NCBI RefSeq assembly: GCF_006265225.1
Contig: NZ_VDCS01000008.1
Span: 1-64,000 of the forward strand
Reading direction: 5' to 3'
From: Allotamlana fucoidanivorans
GTDB lineage: Bacteria; Bacteroidota; Bacteroidia; Flavobacteriales; Flavobacteriaceae
DNA length: 64,000 bases
Position numbers and translations under genes: made by a program. Positions 17,147-25,856 of this stretch are shown here, one piece after another (the stretch's first letter is position 1; each line of letters opens with the position of its first letter). The notes beneath the pieces were generated by a model. It saw only the letters and a program-made list of their open reading frames with translations. It did no database searches and was not told the DNA's origin.

Positions 17147-19411
17147 TTACTTTATGGTTACCTCGGTTTCTAATACTGTATTTGAACTTCCTCCAATGAA
17201 TATTTTAAAATCTCCAGGTTCAAATCGCCATTGACCCAAATTATTAAAAAAGCCTAATTCTTGCTCAGTCAGGGTAAACCTAATAGTTTTGGTTTCACCA
17301 GCTTCAAAGGCTACCAATTCAAACCCTTTTAACTCTTTAATGGGCCGCACTACGCTGGCCACTTTATCATGGATATAGAGTTGTACAACCTCTTTTCCAT
17401 CAATGCTGCTTGTGTTGGTTACTTTTACTGAAACGGATAGTGTTGAATCAGCATTGACGGTAACGTTAAGGTCTTCGTATGAAAACTCAGAATAACTTAA
17501 GCCATGACCAAATACAAATTGAGGCGAATTTTCTTCGTCACTATAATGGGACCAAAAAACGTTGTCTTCTGCGTTTGCGGGTCGTCCTGTATTGTACCTG
17601 TTATACATAATTGGTACTTGTCCAACCGATCTTGGGAAAGACATTGTGAGTTTTCCGCTGGGGTTGTAATCCCCAAACACCACTTGAGCAATGGCATTAC
17701 CACTTTGCGAGCCTAAGTGCCAAGCTTCAACTATTGAAGGTATATGTTGCGCGGCCCATGGAATTGCTAATGGTCTACCATTATTAAGTATCAATACAAT
17801 GTTTTTATTAATTTCATATACGGCTTCAAGTAATTCTTGTTGAACACCAGGTAGGTTAATGTTGGCTCTACTTCGGCCTTCTCCACTTTGAAAACCGTGT
17901 TCACCCAAAACCATAACCACAACATCAGCCTTTTTAGCGGTTGCTATGGCGTCAGCAAAACCACTTTTATCATAGCTAATATTGGCTTTTCCAGTAAACC
18001 CGGGATTGCTTGTGAGTACTTTTACTCCTTCGCTGTAAATTATGGTATTTGCAGAGTGCTTTTTCAAGCCTTCTAAAACTGACACGGCCGAATTGGGTTC
18101 AGCTGCAGCACGCCAACTACCAATTGGGCTGTCTTTGTCATTAGCCAAGCTTCCTATTAACGCAATTTTTAAACCTTCCTTTTTAAGAGGAAGTTGTTTG
18201 TTTTCATTTTTTAAAAGGACGATGGATTTTTTCGCCATGTCTAAAACAGCTTCATGGTGTTCAGGCTTGCCTATAGTTTGTTCGCGCTCATACGAACAGT
18301 ATCTATATGGGTCATCAAATAACCCAAGTTCAAATTTCACTTTTAAAATACGCTTGACAGCATCATCAACAAGAGCTTCGTTTACAACGCCATCTTTAAC
18401 CAATTTAACAAGTTCATTAACATAGGCATAAGATTCCATATCCATATCCGATCCGGCTTTGACTGCTATTTCAGCAACTTGTTTTAAATCTTTAGCAAAA
18501 CCATGAGATATCATTTCTTTTAACGACCCCCAATCAGAAATAACAAAGCCCTCAAAGCCCCATTTACCTTTAAGAATATCGCGTTGTAAGAACGCATTCC
18601 CGGTAGCTGGAATACCATTTAAAATGTTAAATGCGTTCATAAACGTTTTGACGTCACTATCGGCTGCAGCTTTAAATGGTGGGAACACTTGATTGTATAA
18701 TGTAGATGTGCCAATATCAACGGTGTTGTAGTCTCGTCCTGCTTCTGGAAATCCGTAAGCAGCAAAGTGTTTTGCACAGGCAGCAATAGTGGTGTTGGCT
18801 GAGAGTTTATCACCTTGAAAGCCCTGAACTCTTGCTTGCGCAATTTTTGAACCAAGAAACGCATCTTCACCAGCACCTTCCATGACACGTCCCCAGCGCG
18901 CATCTCGTGAAATATCAACCATAGGAGCAAAGGTCCAGTTTATACCAGCGGCAGCAGATTCATCTGCCGCTACACTTGATGATTTTTTAATGGCTTCTAA
19001 ATCCCAACTTGCTGACTCGGCCAAGGGAATAGGACTTATAGTTTTATAGCCATGAATAACATCAAATCCAATAATTAACGGAATGCCTAATCGGGTTTCT
19101 TCAACTGCTATTTTTTGAACTTCGTAAACATTTTTTACACCTCTTACATTAAGCATTGAGCCCACCAGGCCTTGGCGTAAATGTTCATATTTTTTTGCGG
19201 CATTTCCTTCTGTTGGAGCAGGGCCAGTAACTTCCCAAAACCCATTATATTGATTCATTTGTCCAACTTTTTCTTCCAAAGTCATTAGCGTTAATAATGA
19301 ATCTACTTTTTTATCAATTGGTGATTGCAATGGTGTAGTAGGTTTATAATCAGATTGACTTATAGCAAAAAAGGGTAAAACTAATCCTAAGCAAACATGT
19401 AATAATCTCAT
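17147..19411 (-). CDS. bglX: Glycoside hydrolase family 3 beta-glucosidase
   Basis: An exported exo-glycosidase of 754 residues that releases terminal sugars (commonly beta-glucose or xylose) in the periplasm. It has a signal peptide (MRLLHVCLGLVLPFFAIS), a GH3 N-terminal TIM barrel with the nucleophile Asp in GFVISDWGSLKEM (about 291-303), a GH3 C-terminal alpha/beta domain with VMVLGEHGFQSGEGRSR (about 500), and a fibronectin-III-like domain (about 650-740). The length and order match E. coli BglX. It is monocistronic here; no SusCD pair or other CAZyme lies nearby, so the natural polysaccharide is not indicated. Confidence 0.94.
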   Translation of the reverse strand: MRLLHVCLGLVLPFFAISQSDYKPTTPLQSPIDKKVDSLLTLMTLEEKVGQMNQYNGFWEVTGPAPTEGNAAKKYEHLRQGLVGSMLNVRGVKNVYEVQKIAVEETRLGIPLIIGFDVIHGYKTISPIPLAESASWDLEAIKKSSSVAADESAAAGINWTFAPMVDISRDARWGRVMEGAGEDAFLGSKIAQARVQGFQGDKLSANTTIAACAKHFAAYGFPEAGRDYNTVDIGTSTLYNQVFPPFKAAADSDVKTFMNAFNILNGIPATGNAFLQRDILKGKWGFEGFVISDWGSLKEMISHGFAKDLKQVAEIAVKAGSDMDMESYAYVNELVKLVKDGVVNEALVDDAVKRILKVKFELGLFDDPYRYCSYEREQTIGKPEHHEAVLDMAKKSIVLLKNENKQLPLKKEGLKIALIGSLANDKDSPIGSWRAAAEPNSAVSVLEGLKKHSANTIIYSEGVKVLTSNPGFTGKANISYDKSGFADAIATAKKADVVVMVLGEHGFQSGEGRSRANINLPGVQQELLEAVYEINKNIVLILNNGRPLAIPWAAQHIPSIVEAWHLGSQSGNAIAQVVFGDYNPSGKLTMSFPRSVGQVPIMYNRYNTGRPANAEDNVFWSHYSDEENSPQFVFGHGLSYSEFSYEDLNVTVNADSTLSVSVKVTNTSSIDGKEVVQLYIHDKVASVVRPIKELKGFELVAFEAGETKTIRFTLTEQELGFFNNLGQWRFEPGDFKIFIGGSSNTVLETEVTIK

Positions 19412-19542
19412 TGGTCATGATTTTTAGTGATGTAACAAAATAAGGATTTTTTAGCGCTTTTTGAGGCTGTATTTTTTAAAAAGTAAAATACACATTCATA
19501 ATTAAGGAATTAATTGTTTGTGAAATTTGATTTATTATCGTA

Positions 19543-19554
19543 ATATTGCAATAT
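19543..19554 (+). promoter_or_regulatory. Possible ArsR operator
   Basis: The perfect palindrome ATATTGCAATAT lies 13 bases before the arsR ATG at 19568. It is in the right place for autoregulation by an ArsR/SmtB dimer, which normally binds a 12-2-12-type or shorter palindrome over its own promoter. Inferred from position and symmetry only. Confidence 0.45.
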
Positions 19555-19567
19555 GTAAATTATAAAT

Positions 19568-19891
19568 ATGGGATTAACAAAATCACAAATATATACAGAT
19601 AGACAGAATGATTTGGCACAGTTTTTTAAGGTGTTGGGTCACCCAGCTCGTGTTGCTATTCTGCAGTATATAAGTCAGCAGGAAGCCTGTATATGTAATG
19701 ATCTTGTTGAAGAAATTGGCTTAGCACAAGCTACCATTTCTCAGCATCTTAAGGAATTAAAAAGTTTAGGTTTACTTAAAGGTGAAATAGAGGGGAAGCG
19801 CATGTGCTATTGTATTGATATGGTTCGATGGAATGATATTCAAAATCAACTTAATTCATTTTTCAATACCACTAAGTCTAATTGCTGCTAA
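19568..19891 (+). CDS. arsR: ArsR-family metalloregulator
   Basis: A winged-helix repressor of 107 residues that releases DNA on binding As(III) or a similar thiophilic metal(loid). The segment EACICNDLVEEIGLAQATIS (about 39-58) carries Cys41 and Cys43 in the position of the classical ELCVCDL site at the start of the recognition motif; a third pair, Cys80 and Cys82 (MCYC), is also available. The chain ends SNCC. It heads an operon with a DUF6428 gene and an LMW-PTP-like gene and probably controls them through the palindrome at 19543-19554. Confidence 0.9.
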   Translation: MGLTKSQIYTDRQNDLAQFFKVLGHPARVAILQYISQQEACICNDLVEEIGLAQATISQHLKELKSLGLLKGEIEGKRMCYCIDMVRWNDIQNQLNSFFNTTKSNCC

Positions 19892-19940
19892 ATCGCCTTA
19901 AGGGATCATAAAAACTGGAAATAGATTAAATAAAAATAAC

Positions 19941-20432
19941 ATGAAAACACAAGATTTTTTTGAAGTATTAGAAGCTCATAAAAATAAAGCACTATTATTT
20001 GAATATGCTCCTAAAAAACTAGTTGGAGCCAACTACCATATTACAGAAGTGAAGCATGTAGGGATTGATGCTGTAGATTGTGGAGCTCAAATGGATTCTT
20101 GGAATGAAACGGTGGTGCAATTATGGGAAAGCCCTTCAGAACTTAATAAAACAGAATTTATGGGTGTGTATAAAGCACTTGGTATTTTTAAAAAAGTCGG
20201 CACTATGAAGCCTTATGATTTGCATTCTGAAATAAAATTTGAATACGGTAATTCACAGTTTCATACCGCTCAGTTGTTTGTTAACAATTTTGAAATACAT
20301 GGGGATAGGTTAATTGTTAAATTAGCGGCTGAAAAAACCGACTGTAAGGCGAAATCAACTTGTGGGCTTCCTGAGGAAGTGGAGATTGTAGATGCATCTG
20401 CATGTTGTTCGCCAGAAAGTGGATGTTGTTAA
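19941..20432 (+). CDS. DUF6428 family protein of the arsenic operon
   Basis: A 163-residue cytoplasmic protein of unknown function. The body (LVGANYHITEVKHVGIDAVD, then WNETVVQLWESP) matches the DUF6428 proteins I know from flavobacterial arsR neighbourhoods. The C-terminus is Cys-rich: CKAKSTCG and then ACCSPESGCC, giving six Cys in the last 30 residues, suitable for binding a thiophilic metal(loid). It lies between arsR (49 bases) and the arsenate-reductase-like gene (13 bases). It could hold or hand over arsenite; that is inference from context. Confidence 0.78.
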   Translation: MKTQDFFEVLEAHKNKALLFEYAPKKLVGANYHITEVKHVGIDAVDCGAQMDSWNETVVQLWESPSELNKTEFMGVYKALGIFKKVGTMKPYDLHSEIKFEYGNSQFHTAQLFVNNFEIHGDRLIVKLAAEKTDCKAKSTCGLPEEVEIVDASACCSPESGCC

Positions 20433-20445
20433 TATAAGAAGGACT

Positions 20446-21051
20446 ATGATTGAAAAAATTACCGAAGTTATCAATACGCTAAATACCGATAACATTACTG
20501 AAGAAAGAAAGCAAATACTTCAACCCGTTATTGAATATTTAAAGGAAAAAATAAAAGGAAAGACTCCTATACGTTTAAATTTTATTTGTACTCATAATTC
20601 GCGTAGAAGTCATCTGTCACAAGTCTGGGCACAGACTATGGCGGCACAATATGGCGTTAAAAAGATAAGCTGCTATTCTGGAGGAACGGAAGCAACGGCC
20701 ATGTTTCCTAAAGTAGGAGAAACGTTGGTTAATCAGGGGTTTCAAATAAGTAATTTATCTGAAGGAGATAATCCTGTTTATGCCATTAAATTTGATGATA
20801 ATGAACCCGCTATAGTAGCCTTTTCAAAGACCTTTGATCATGCTTTTAATCCGAAATCAGCTTTTGCAGCTATCATGACGTGTTCATCGGCCGATGAAGC
20901 TTGTCCTATGGTGTCTGGTTGTGATAAACGTTTTGCTATAATGTATGAAGACCCAAAAAAGTCTGATGGAACACCAGAACAAACGGAAACCTATTTCAAT
21001 CGTAGTTTAGAAATTGCTACCGAGATGAAATATATTTTTTCAAGTCTTTAA
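20446..21051 (+). CDS. LMW protein-tyrosine-phosphatase-like arsenate reductase
   Basis: A 201-residue protein whose frame is open from 20392. I choose the ATG at 20446, which follows AAGAAGGA, avoids overlap with the DUF6428 gene, and gives the family start MIEKITEVINTLNTDN. The P-loop is CTHNSRRS (Cys48-X5-Arg54-Ser55), as in LMW phosphatases and thioredoxin-type ArsC. Later Cys (MTCSSADEACPMVSGCD, about 144-160) could serve the disulfide cascade of arsenate reduction. It is convergent with the acyltransferase gene. No arsenite exporter follows. Confidence 0.85.
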   Translation: MIEKITEVINTLNTDNITEERKQILQPVIEYLKEKIKGKTPIRLNFICTHNSRRSHLSQVWAQTMAAQYGVKKISCYSGGTEATAMFPKVGETLVNQGFQISNLSEGDNPVYAIKFDDNEPAIVAFSKTFDHAFNPKSAFAAIMTCSSADEACPMVSGCDKRFAIMYEDPKKSDGTPEQTETYFNRSLEIATEMKYIFSSL

Positions 21052-21078
21052 TACTTAAGGTTTGGGCTGAAAATAGAG

Positions 21079-22902
21079 TTATTTTGACTCTGTGAACTTA
21101 CGTTCTAGTTCAGCCTGAAACTCTTCCATAACAGGGCGAACAGTACTTTCTGGTAAATCGGCAATTTTAATATACATCAAGCCATCTACGGCATTATTAA
21201 AAAGGGGGTCTACATTAAAGGCTACCAATTTTGCATTTTGCTTGATGTATTTTTTAAGTAAAACAGGTAAACGTAAAGCTCCTGGTTCAATTTCATCAAT
21301 GAATTTATCAAACTTATTTAAGTCTGCCTCAGTTTCATCAAAAACAAAATCTTTATCAGCGTCTTTTAGTTTTACTTTAAACTCTTTTTTAGGCCGAACG
21401 TATTGCGCAATATAAGGGTCATAGTAATGCGATTTCATAAACTCAATCATCAACGATTTTGAGAAGTTGGAAAACTGATTACTAATACTCACGCCACCTA
21501 TTAAATATTTATGTTCTGGGAAGCGAAGTGTGGTATGAACAATACCTTTCCAGAGTAAAAACAAAGGCATGGGTTTTTGCTGGTACTCTTTTATGATGAA
21601 AGCGCGCCCCATTTCAATAGATTGGCTCATCATTTTATGAAGCTCGGGTTCAAACCGAAATAAATCTTGAAGGTAGAAGCCATTTATACCATATTTAGCA
21701 TAAATTCTGGAACCTAAGCCCATGCGGTAAGCACCAGCCAAAAGTTTTTTATCATTATCCCATAGGAACATGTGGTGGTAGTACTCATCAAAAGGATCTA
21801 GGTCAATGGCTTCATTGGTGCCTTCGCCTACTTCTCTAAAGGTAATCTCTCTAAGCCTACCAATTTCTCTTAATATATTAGGAATTTTGTTAGCTTCCGC
21901 TAAAAATACCTCGTAGTTTTTACTTTGTAGAAGCCTGCAATCCGATTTACGTAAAGCTTCCACTTCAAGCGTCATCACATTGCAATCAACAGGAGTTACA
22001 ATGTTTTTGGGCGCTCTCGGTGTTTTTAGAGATGAAGACAAATTATCTAACATTTTTTTCTTGTCTTCAAAAGAATTGGCCAGCATATAGGTTTTACGCC
22101 TTAAAAACTCAGTGAATTCATGTAGTGTTGCATGCTCTTTTTGGTCGACTACAGACACGGGTTTTCCAATTCTAACCTTAATAACACGATTTTTTTGTGT
22201 TAATAATTCCGAAGGTAATTTAGCGGTTCTAAACGTATCACTGATTTGAGATAGTTTGTAAAAGAGCCTGCTGTTTTTAGCATGAAAATAAATAGGCACT
22301 ACGGGTACACCAGCTTTTTGAATAAGTTTCATAGCGGCCTCTTCCCACGGTTTATCAACTACCAATTTTCCATCTTTATAAGTAGATACTTCGCCTGCTG
22401 GAAAGATACCTAAGGGATGCCCATTTCTTAAATGTAGAATAGCATTTTTAAACCCAGTCAAACTAGATTTAGCATCTTTTCTGTCTTCAAAAGGGTTAAC
22501 AGGCATGATGTAGGGCTTCATAGGTTCAATTCTATGCAATAAAAAGTTGGCAATTATTTTAAAATCATCACGCTGCTCAAGCATCAATTTTAAAAGTAAA
22601 ATACCGTCAATACCACCTAGCGGATGATTTGAAATGGTAATATACGCCCCTTCTTTCGGGAGCCGTTTTAAATCTTCTTCAGGAATTTCAAATTTAATCT
22701 GGAAATCACCCAGAATAGCATCAAGGAAGGGGACTTCACTTAAATGTTTATTTCGTTTGTATATTTTATTAAGGGTAGATATTTTTAGTACTTTCATTAA
22801 AAGCCAGCCAATAAACGTGCCAACAAAACCATACTTGTTTAACTGAATGGCTTTGGCTACTTCCTTAGCGTTAACTAATCCTACGTCCTGTTGTTTAGTC
22901 AT
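21079..22902 (-). CDS. Bifunctional acyltransferase (OlsF/GlsF-like)
   Basis: A 607-residue fusion. The N-terminal half is a PlsC-type O-acyltransferase with SNHPLGGIDG (His93, Asp99) and GIFPAGEVSTY (about 164). The C-terminal half is a GNAT/hemolysin-type N-acyltransferase (about 320-510; EMGRAFIIKEYQQKPMPLFL). This order matches OlsF/GlsF enzymes, which in Bacteroidota make ornithine or glycine lipids by acylating the amino acid and then the hydroxyl of the attached fatty acid. It is the last gene of an operon with an aspartate kinase and a GNAT. The amino acid substrate is not decided by sequence. Confidence 0.85.
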   Translation of the reverse strand: MTKQQDVGLVNAKEVAKAIQLNKYGFVGTFIGWLLMKVLKISTLNKIYKRNKHLSEVPFLDAILGDFQIKFEIPEEDLKRLPKEGAYITISNHPLGGIDGILLLKLMLEQRDDFKIIANFLLHRIEPMKPYIMPVNPFEDRKDAKSSLTGFKNAILHLRNGHPLGIFPAGEVSTYKDGKLVVDKPWEEAAMKLIQKAGVPVVPIYFHAKNSRLFYKLSQISDTFRTAKLPSELLTQKNRVIKVRIGKPVSVVDQKEHATLHEFTEFLRRKTYMLANSFEDKKKMLDNLSSSLKTPRAPKNIVTPVDCNVMTLEVEALRKSDCRLLQSKNYEVFLAEANKIPNILREIGRLREITFREVGEGTNEAIDLDPFDEYYHHMFLWDNDKKLLAGAYRMGLGSRIYAKYGINGFYLQDLFRFEPELHKMMSQSIEMGRAFIIKEYQQKPMPLFLLWKGIVHTTLRFPEHKYLIGGVSISNQFSNFSKSLMIEFMKSHYYDPYIAQYVRPKKEFKVKLKDADKDFVFDETEADLNKFDKFIDEIEPGALRLPVLLKKYIKQNAKLVAFNVDPLFNNAVDGLMYIKIADLPESTVRPVMEEFQAELERKFTESK

Positions 22903-22925
22903 AAGTGTAAATGTACTAAAAATGT

Positions 22926-24176
22926 TTATTTCGTTACTAGTTGAACGGTGTCTTGTGTTAATTGTTTTAGTAGTATGGTTTTTCCTAACTCTAATTGGTT
23001 AATAGTATTTTCAGTGTAATGTCTTATAGTATAGAGGGATACGTTTTCATGGCAGGACACTTTAAATTTTGCTTTTAAATGATGAATTAATTTATCCAGA
23101 TTATTATAAACGTTATCTACGCAGACCGAAAAACTGATAGCTGAATTTTGTATCACATCCACTTTCATTTTATAGGTGTGCAATAAACCAAAAATTTCAC
23201 TAATATTATCTTCTACGATGTATGAGAAATCTAATGAGGAAAGGGAGATAAGAACTTGATTTTTTTTCACAATAAAGCAAGGAATCATTGGACTTAGTGT
23301 TACATTTTTCCCAATTTGAGACCCATCAGATTTAGGGTTTATAAACGATTTAACGTACAAAGGAATTTCTTTGCGTTGCAGAGGTTGAATGGTTTTAGGA
23401 TGAATAATTGAAGCGCCATAAAAGGCCAATTCTATAGCTTCACTATATGATATGTTGTTTAATAACTGAGCTTGTTCAAAATATCTAGGATCTGCATTTA
23501 AAACACCTGAAACATCTTTCCAAATGGTAACACTCTTAGCATTCAAGCAATAGGCGTATATCGCTGCAGTATAATCACTACCTTCTCTTCCTAAGGTTGT
23601 GGTGAAATTATTGGTGTCACTACCTAAAAATCCTTGTGTGATATTTAATACCGATGTGTCTAAACTATTTGTTATTAACGTTTGTGTGTCTTTCCAGTTA
23701 ACACGCGCATTTCTATAGTAATTGTCTGTTTTTATTTGGGTTCTTACATCTATCCAATTATTTTTCAGACCTTTTGCGTTTAGGTATTCACTAACAATGG
23801 TTGTTGAAATTAATTCGCCAAACCCCACTACTTGATCATAAACAAAATTATAATCGGGTGATTTGTTCATGCGCATAAAAGTATTTAAATCATCAAATAG
23901 TGTATTAACCTTTTTAAATACAGGTGCATGTTCATCTTCAAAAAGATCTAAAAGAATGGCATTGTGAAATTTTTTAACCTCTTGAAGGGCACTTTGTAAA
24001 GCAGCCGTATTATCCAAATAATTTTTGATGACTGCCTCAAGTGCGTTGGTTGTTTTTCCCATGGCAGAAACTACAATAAGCGTATTTTTATAACCAACCT
24101 GAAGTAAGACAGAGAGGAGGTTTTTTACACCCTCGGCATCTTTTACAGAAGCTCCACCAAACTTAAATATTTGCAT
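22926..24176 (-). CDS. Aspartate kinase (first of two in the window)
   Basis: This enzyme phosphorylates aspartate, the entry to Lys, Met, Thr and diaminopimelate. The 416-residue protein has FKFGGASVKDAEGVKNL at the start (Ala replaces Thr of the usual KFGGTSV), TLGREGSDYTAAIYAY (about 194-209), and a regulatory C-terminus with an ACT-like region (about 310-400). It is shorter and more diverged than the second aspartate kinase at 36283. Its start codon is one base from the stop of the upstream GNAT gene, so the two are translated together. A specialised isozyme or diverged kinase of the family is possible. Confidence 0.88.
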   Translation of the reverse strand: MQIFKFGGASVKDAEGVKNLLSVLLQVGYKNTLIVVSAMGKTTNALEAVIKNYLDNTAALQSALQEVKKFHNAILLDLFEDEHAPVFKKVNTLFDDLNTFMRMNKSPDYNFVYDQVVGFGELISTTIVSEYLNAKGLKNNWIDVRTQIKTDNYYRNARVNWKDTQTLITNSLDTSVLNITQGFLGSDTNNFTTTLGREGSDYTAAIYAYCLNAKSVTIWKDVSGVLNADPRYFEQAQLLNNISYSEAIELAFYGASIIHPKTIQPLQRKEIPLYVKSFINPKSDGSQIGKNVTLSPMIPCFIVKKNQVLISLSSLDFSYIVEDNISEIFGLLHTYKMKVDVIQNSAISFSVCVDNVYNNLDKLIHHLKAKFKVSCHENVSLYTIRHYTENTINQLELGKTILLKQLTQDTVQLVTK

Positions 24177-24177
24177 G

Positions 24178-24657
24178 TTATATGGTTGCTATGTAATTAT
24201 TTATGGCCTCTTCGTTTAACTGCACTACATCCCAGTCACGCATCACTTTGGCGCCTTTACTTTCATAAAATTCAATGGCAGGTTCATTCCAGTCTAGAAC
24301 TTCCCAATTGATTCGTTTTACACCAAGACTATGTCCATATTTAATCACTTCGTTGAGTAGCGCGGTTCCTATTCCAGTACCACGCATAGCTTCACTAACT
24401 ATTAAATCTTCTAAATGAATGGCTTTGCCTTTCCAGGTTGAGTACCGGTTATAAATAAGAGCGATACCCACAATTTTTGAATCTACTTCGGCTACAAAAC
24501 AATGAAATGCAGGATGGGAGCCAAAGCCATCATTTTCCAAATCGGTAACAGTAATTTCAACAGCATCTGGTTCTTTCTCAAAAATAGCAAGTTCTTGAAT
24601 TAAACGAAGCACCTGATGCATGTCCTTTTTTTGCGAATCCCTTATTATAACGGCCAT
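24178..24657 (-). CDS. GNAT N-acetyltransferase
   Basis: A 159-residue single-domain acetyltransferase. The acetyl-CoA loop is in SEAMRGTGIGTALLNEVIKY (about 88-107; R-x-x-G-x-G/A form), followed by INWEVLDWNEPAIEFYESKG (about 116-135), the usual motif B. Its close relatives are diamine (spermidine-type) acetyltransferases, so a small amine is a plausible acceptor; this is inference. It is the first gene of an operon with the aspartate kinase and the lipid acyltransferase, transcribed from a TATATTTG element upstream. Confidence 0.88.
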   Translation of the reverse strand: MAVIIRDSQKKDMHQVLRLIQELAIFEKEPDAVEITVTDLENDGFGSHPAFHCFVAEVDSKIVGIALIYNRYSTWKGKAIHLEDLIVSEAMRGTGIGTALLNEVIKYGHSLGVKRINWEVLDWNEPAIEFYESKGAKVMRDWDVVQLNEEAINNYIATI

Positions 24658-24673
24658 AGTTTTTATAATTGTT

Positions 24674-24681
24674 CAAATATA
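24674..24681 (-). promoter_or_regulatory. Putative -7 element of the GNAT-aspartate kinase operon
   Basis: The minus strand reads TATATTTG, matching TAnnTTTG, 17 bases before the GNAT ATG at 24657. It is divergent from the fbp element at 24736-24743. Confidence 0.45.
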
Positions 24682-24735
24682 GTTTAAAGTTAAATATATT
24701 AGATAAATTACTGTTCCGAAAACGATATAGTTAAT

Positions 24736-24743
24736 TAAATTTG
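24736..24743 (+). promoter_or_regulatory. Putative -7 element of fbp
   Basis: TAAATTTG matches TAnnTTTG and lies 31 bases before the fbp ATG at 24775. Confidence 0.4.
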
Positions 24744-24774
24744 TAAACATTCAAACACCACAAAACAAACTTTT

Positions 24775-25782
24775 ATGTCTGAGCAAAAACAAACGTTAGG
24801 AGAGTTTATTATTAAAAATCAATCATCATTTCAGTATTCATCAGGGGAGTTATCCAGTTTGCTTAATTCTATTAGGTTAGCCGCAAAGATTGTTAACCAT
24901 GAGGTTAATAAAGCGGGCTTGGTTGATATTATTGGAGCTGCTGGTGATACAAATATTCAAGGTGAAGACCAACAAAAATTAGATGTTTATGCAAATGATA
25001 AATTTATTCAAACCCTAACCAAGCGAAATATAGTTTGTGGAATTGCCAGCGAAGAAGAAGATGATTTTATTTCAATAAATAGTCAAGATAAAAACCATCA
25101 AAATAAATACGTAGTACTGATTGATCCTTTAGATGGGTCTTCAAATATTGATGTTAATGTATCTGTTGGAACCATTTTCTCTATTTACAGAAGAGTGACT
25201 CCAGTAGGAACCCCAGTACAATTAGAAGATTTTCTGCAAAAGGGTAGTGAACAAGTGGCTGCGGGCTATGTGGTTTATGGAACGTCAACCATGTTAGTAT
25301 ATACTACAGGGCATGGTGTTAATGGGTTTACTTTGAATCCTGCTATTGGTTCGTTTTATTTATCGCACCCAAACATGGAATTTCCAGAGGACGGCAATAT
25401 TTATTCGGTGAATGAAGGCAATTATATTCATTTTCCTCAGGGAATAAAGAATTATATCAAGTATTGCCAAGAAGAAGAAGGGGATAGGCCGTACACCTCG
25501 CGGTATATTGGGTCTTTGGTTTCAGATTTTCACAGAAACATGATTAAAGGGGGTATTTATTTATACCCTCAAAGTTCAAAAAATCCTAATGGTAAATTGC
25601 GTTTACTATATGAATGCAACCCTATGGCTTTTTTAGCCGAGCAGGCTAATGGCAAATCAAGTGATGGTTTTACACGGACATTAGATGTTGAACCTACAGA
25701 ACTACATCAACGGGTACCCTTTATTTGTGGCAGTAAAAACATGGTAGAAAAAGCTGAAGAGTTTATGAGAAATGCTCAGTAA
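24775..25782 (+). CDS. fbp: Class I fructose-1,6-bisphosphatase
   Basis: This gluconeogenic enzyme hydrolyses fructose 1,6-bisphosphate to fructose 6-phosphate. The 335-residue protein has the metal-binding motif [20 protein letters not shown] (about 121-140), upstream acidic ligands in ASEEEDDF (about 95-102), and the sugar-phosphate region GGIYLYPQ (about 258). The length and start are typical. It is monocistronic and ends in a remarkable 23-bp hairpin shared with the convergent protease gene. Confidence 0.96.
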   Translation: MSEQKQTLGEFIIKNQSSFQYSSGELSSLLNSIRLAAKIVNHEVNKAGLVDIIGAAGDTNIQGEDQQKLDVYANDKFIQTLTKRNIVCGIASEEEDDFISINSQDKNHQNKYVVLIDPLDGSSNIDVNVSVGTIFSIYRRVTPVGTPVQLEDFLQKGSEQVAAGYVVYGTSTMLVYTTGHGVNGFTLNPAIGSFYLSHPNMEFPEDGNIYSVNEGNYIHFPQGIKNYIKYCQEEEGDRPYTSRYIGSLVSDFHRNMIKGGIYLYPQSSKNPNGKLRLLYECNPMAFLAEQANGKSSDGFTRTLDVEPTELHQRVPFICGSKNMVEKAEEFMRNAQ

Positions 25783-25789
25783 GACATAA

Positions 25790-25847
25790 TTAACGCAATA
25801 AAAATTAAGACGTCAACTTTTTGGCGTCTTAATTTTTATTGCGTTAA
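25790..25847. terminator. Bidirectional terminator with a 23-bp perfect stem
   Basis: Positions 25790-25812 pair without mismatch with 25825-25847 around a 12-nt loop. The left arm starts TTAACGCAATAAAAATT. It fills most of the gap between the convergent fbp and M43 protease stops. The stem is rich in A-T pairs with GACG/CGTC next to the loop. It most likely terminates both transcripts. Confidence 0.7.
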
Positions 25848-25856
25848 AACCTATTT

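Noticed and set aside
20392-20445. N-terminal extension of the arsenate reductase-like gene, overlapping DUF6428
   Set aside because: Overlaps the Cys-rich tail codons of the previous gene; a better start with AAGAAGGA before it is at 20446.
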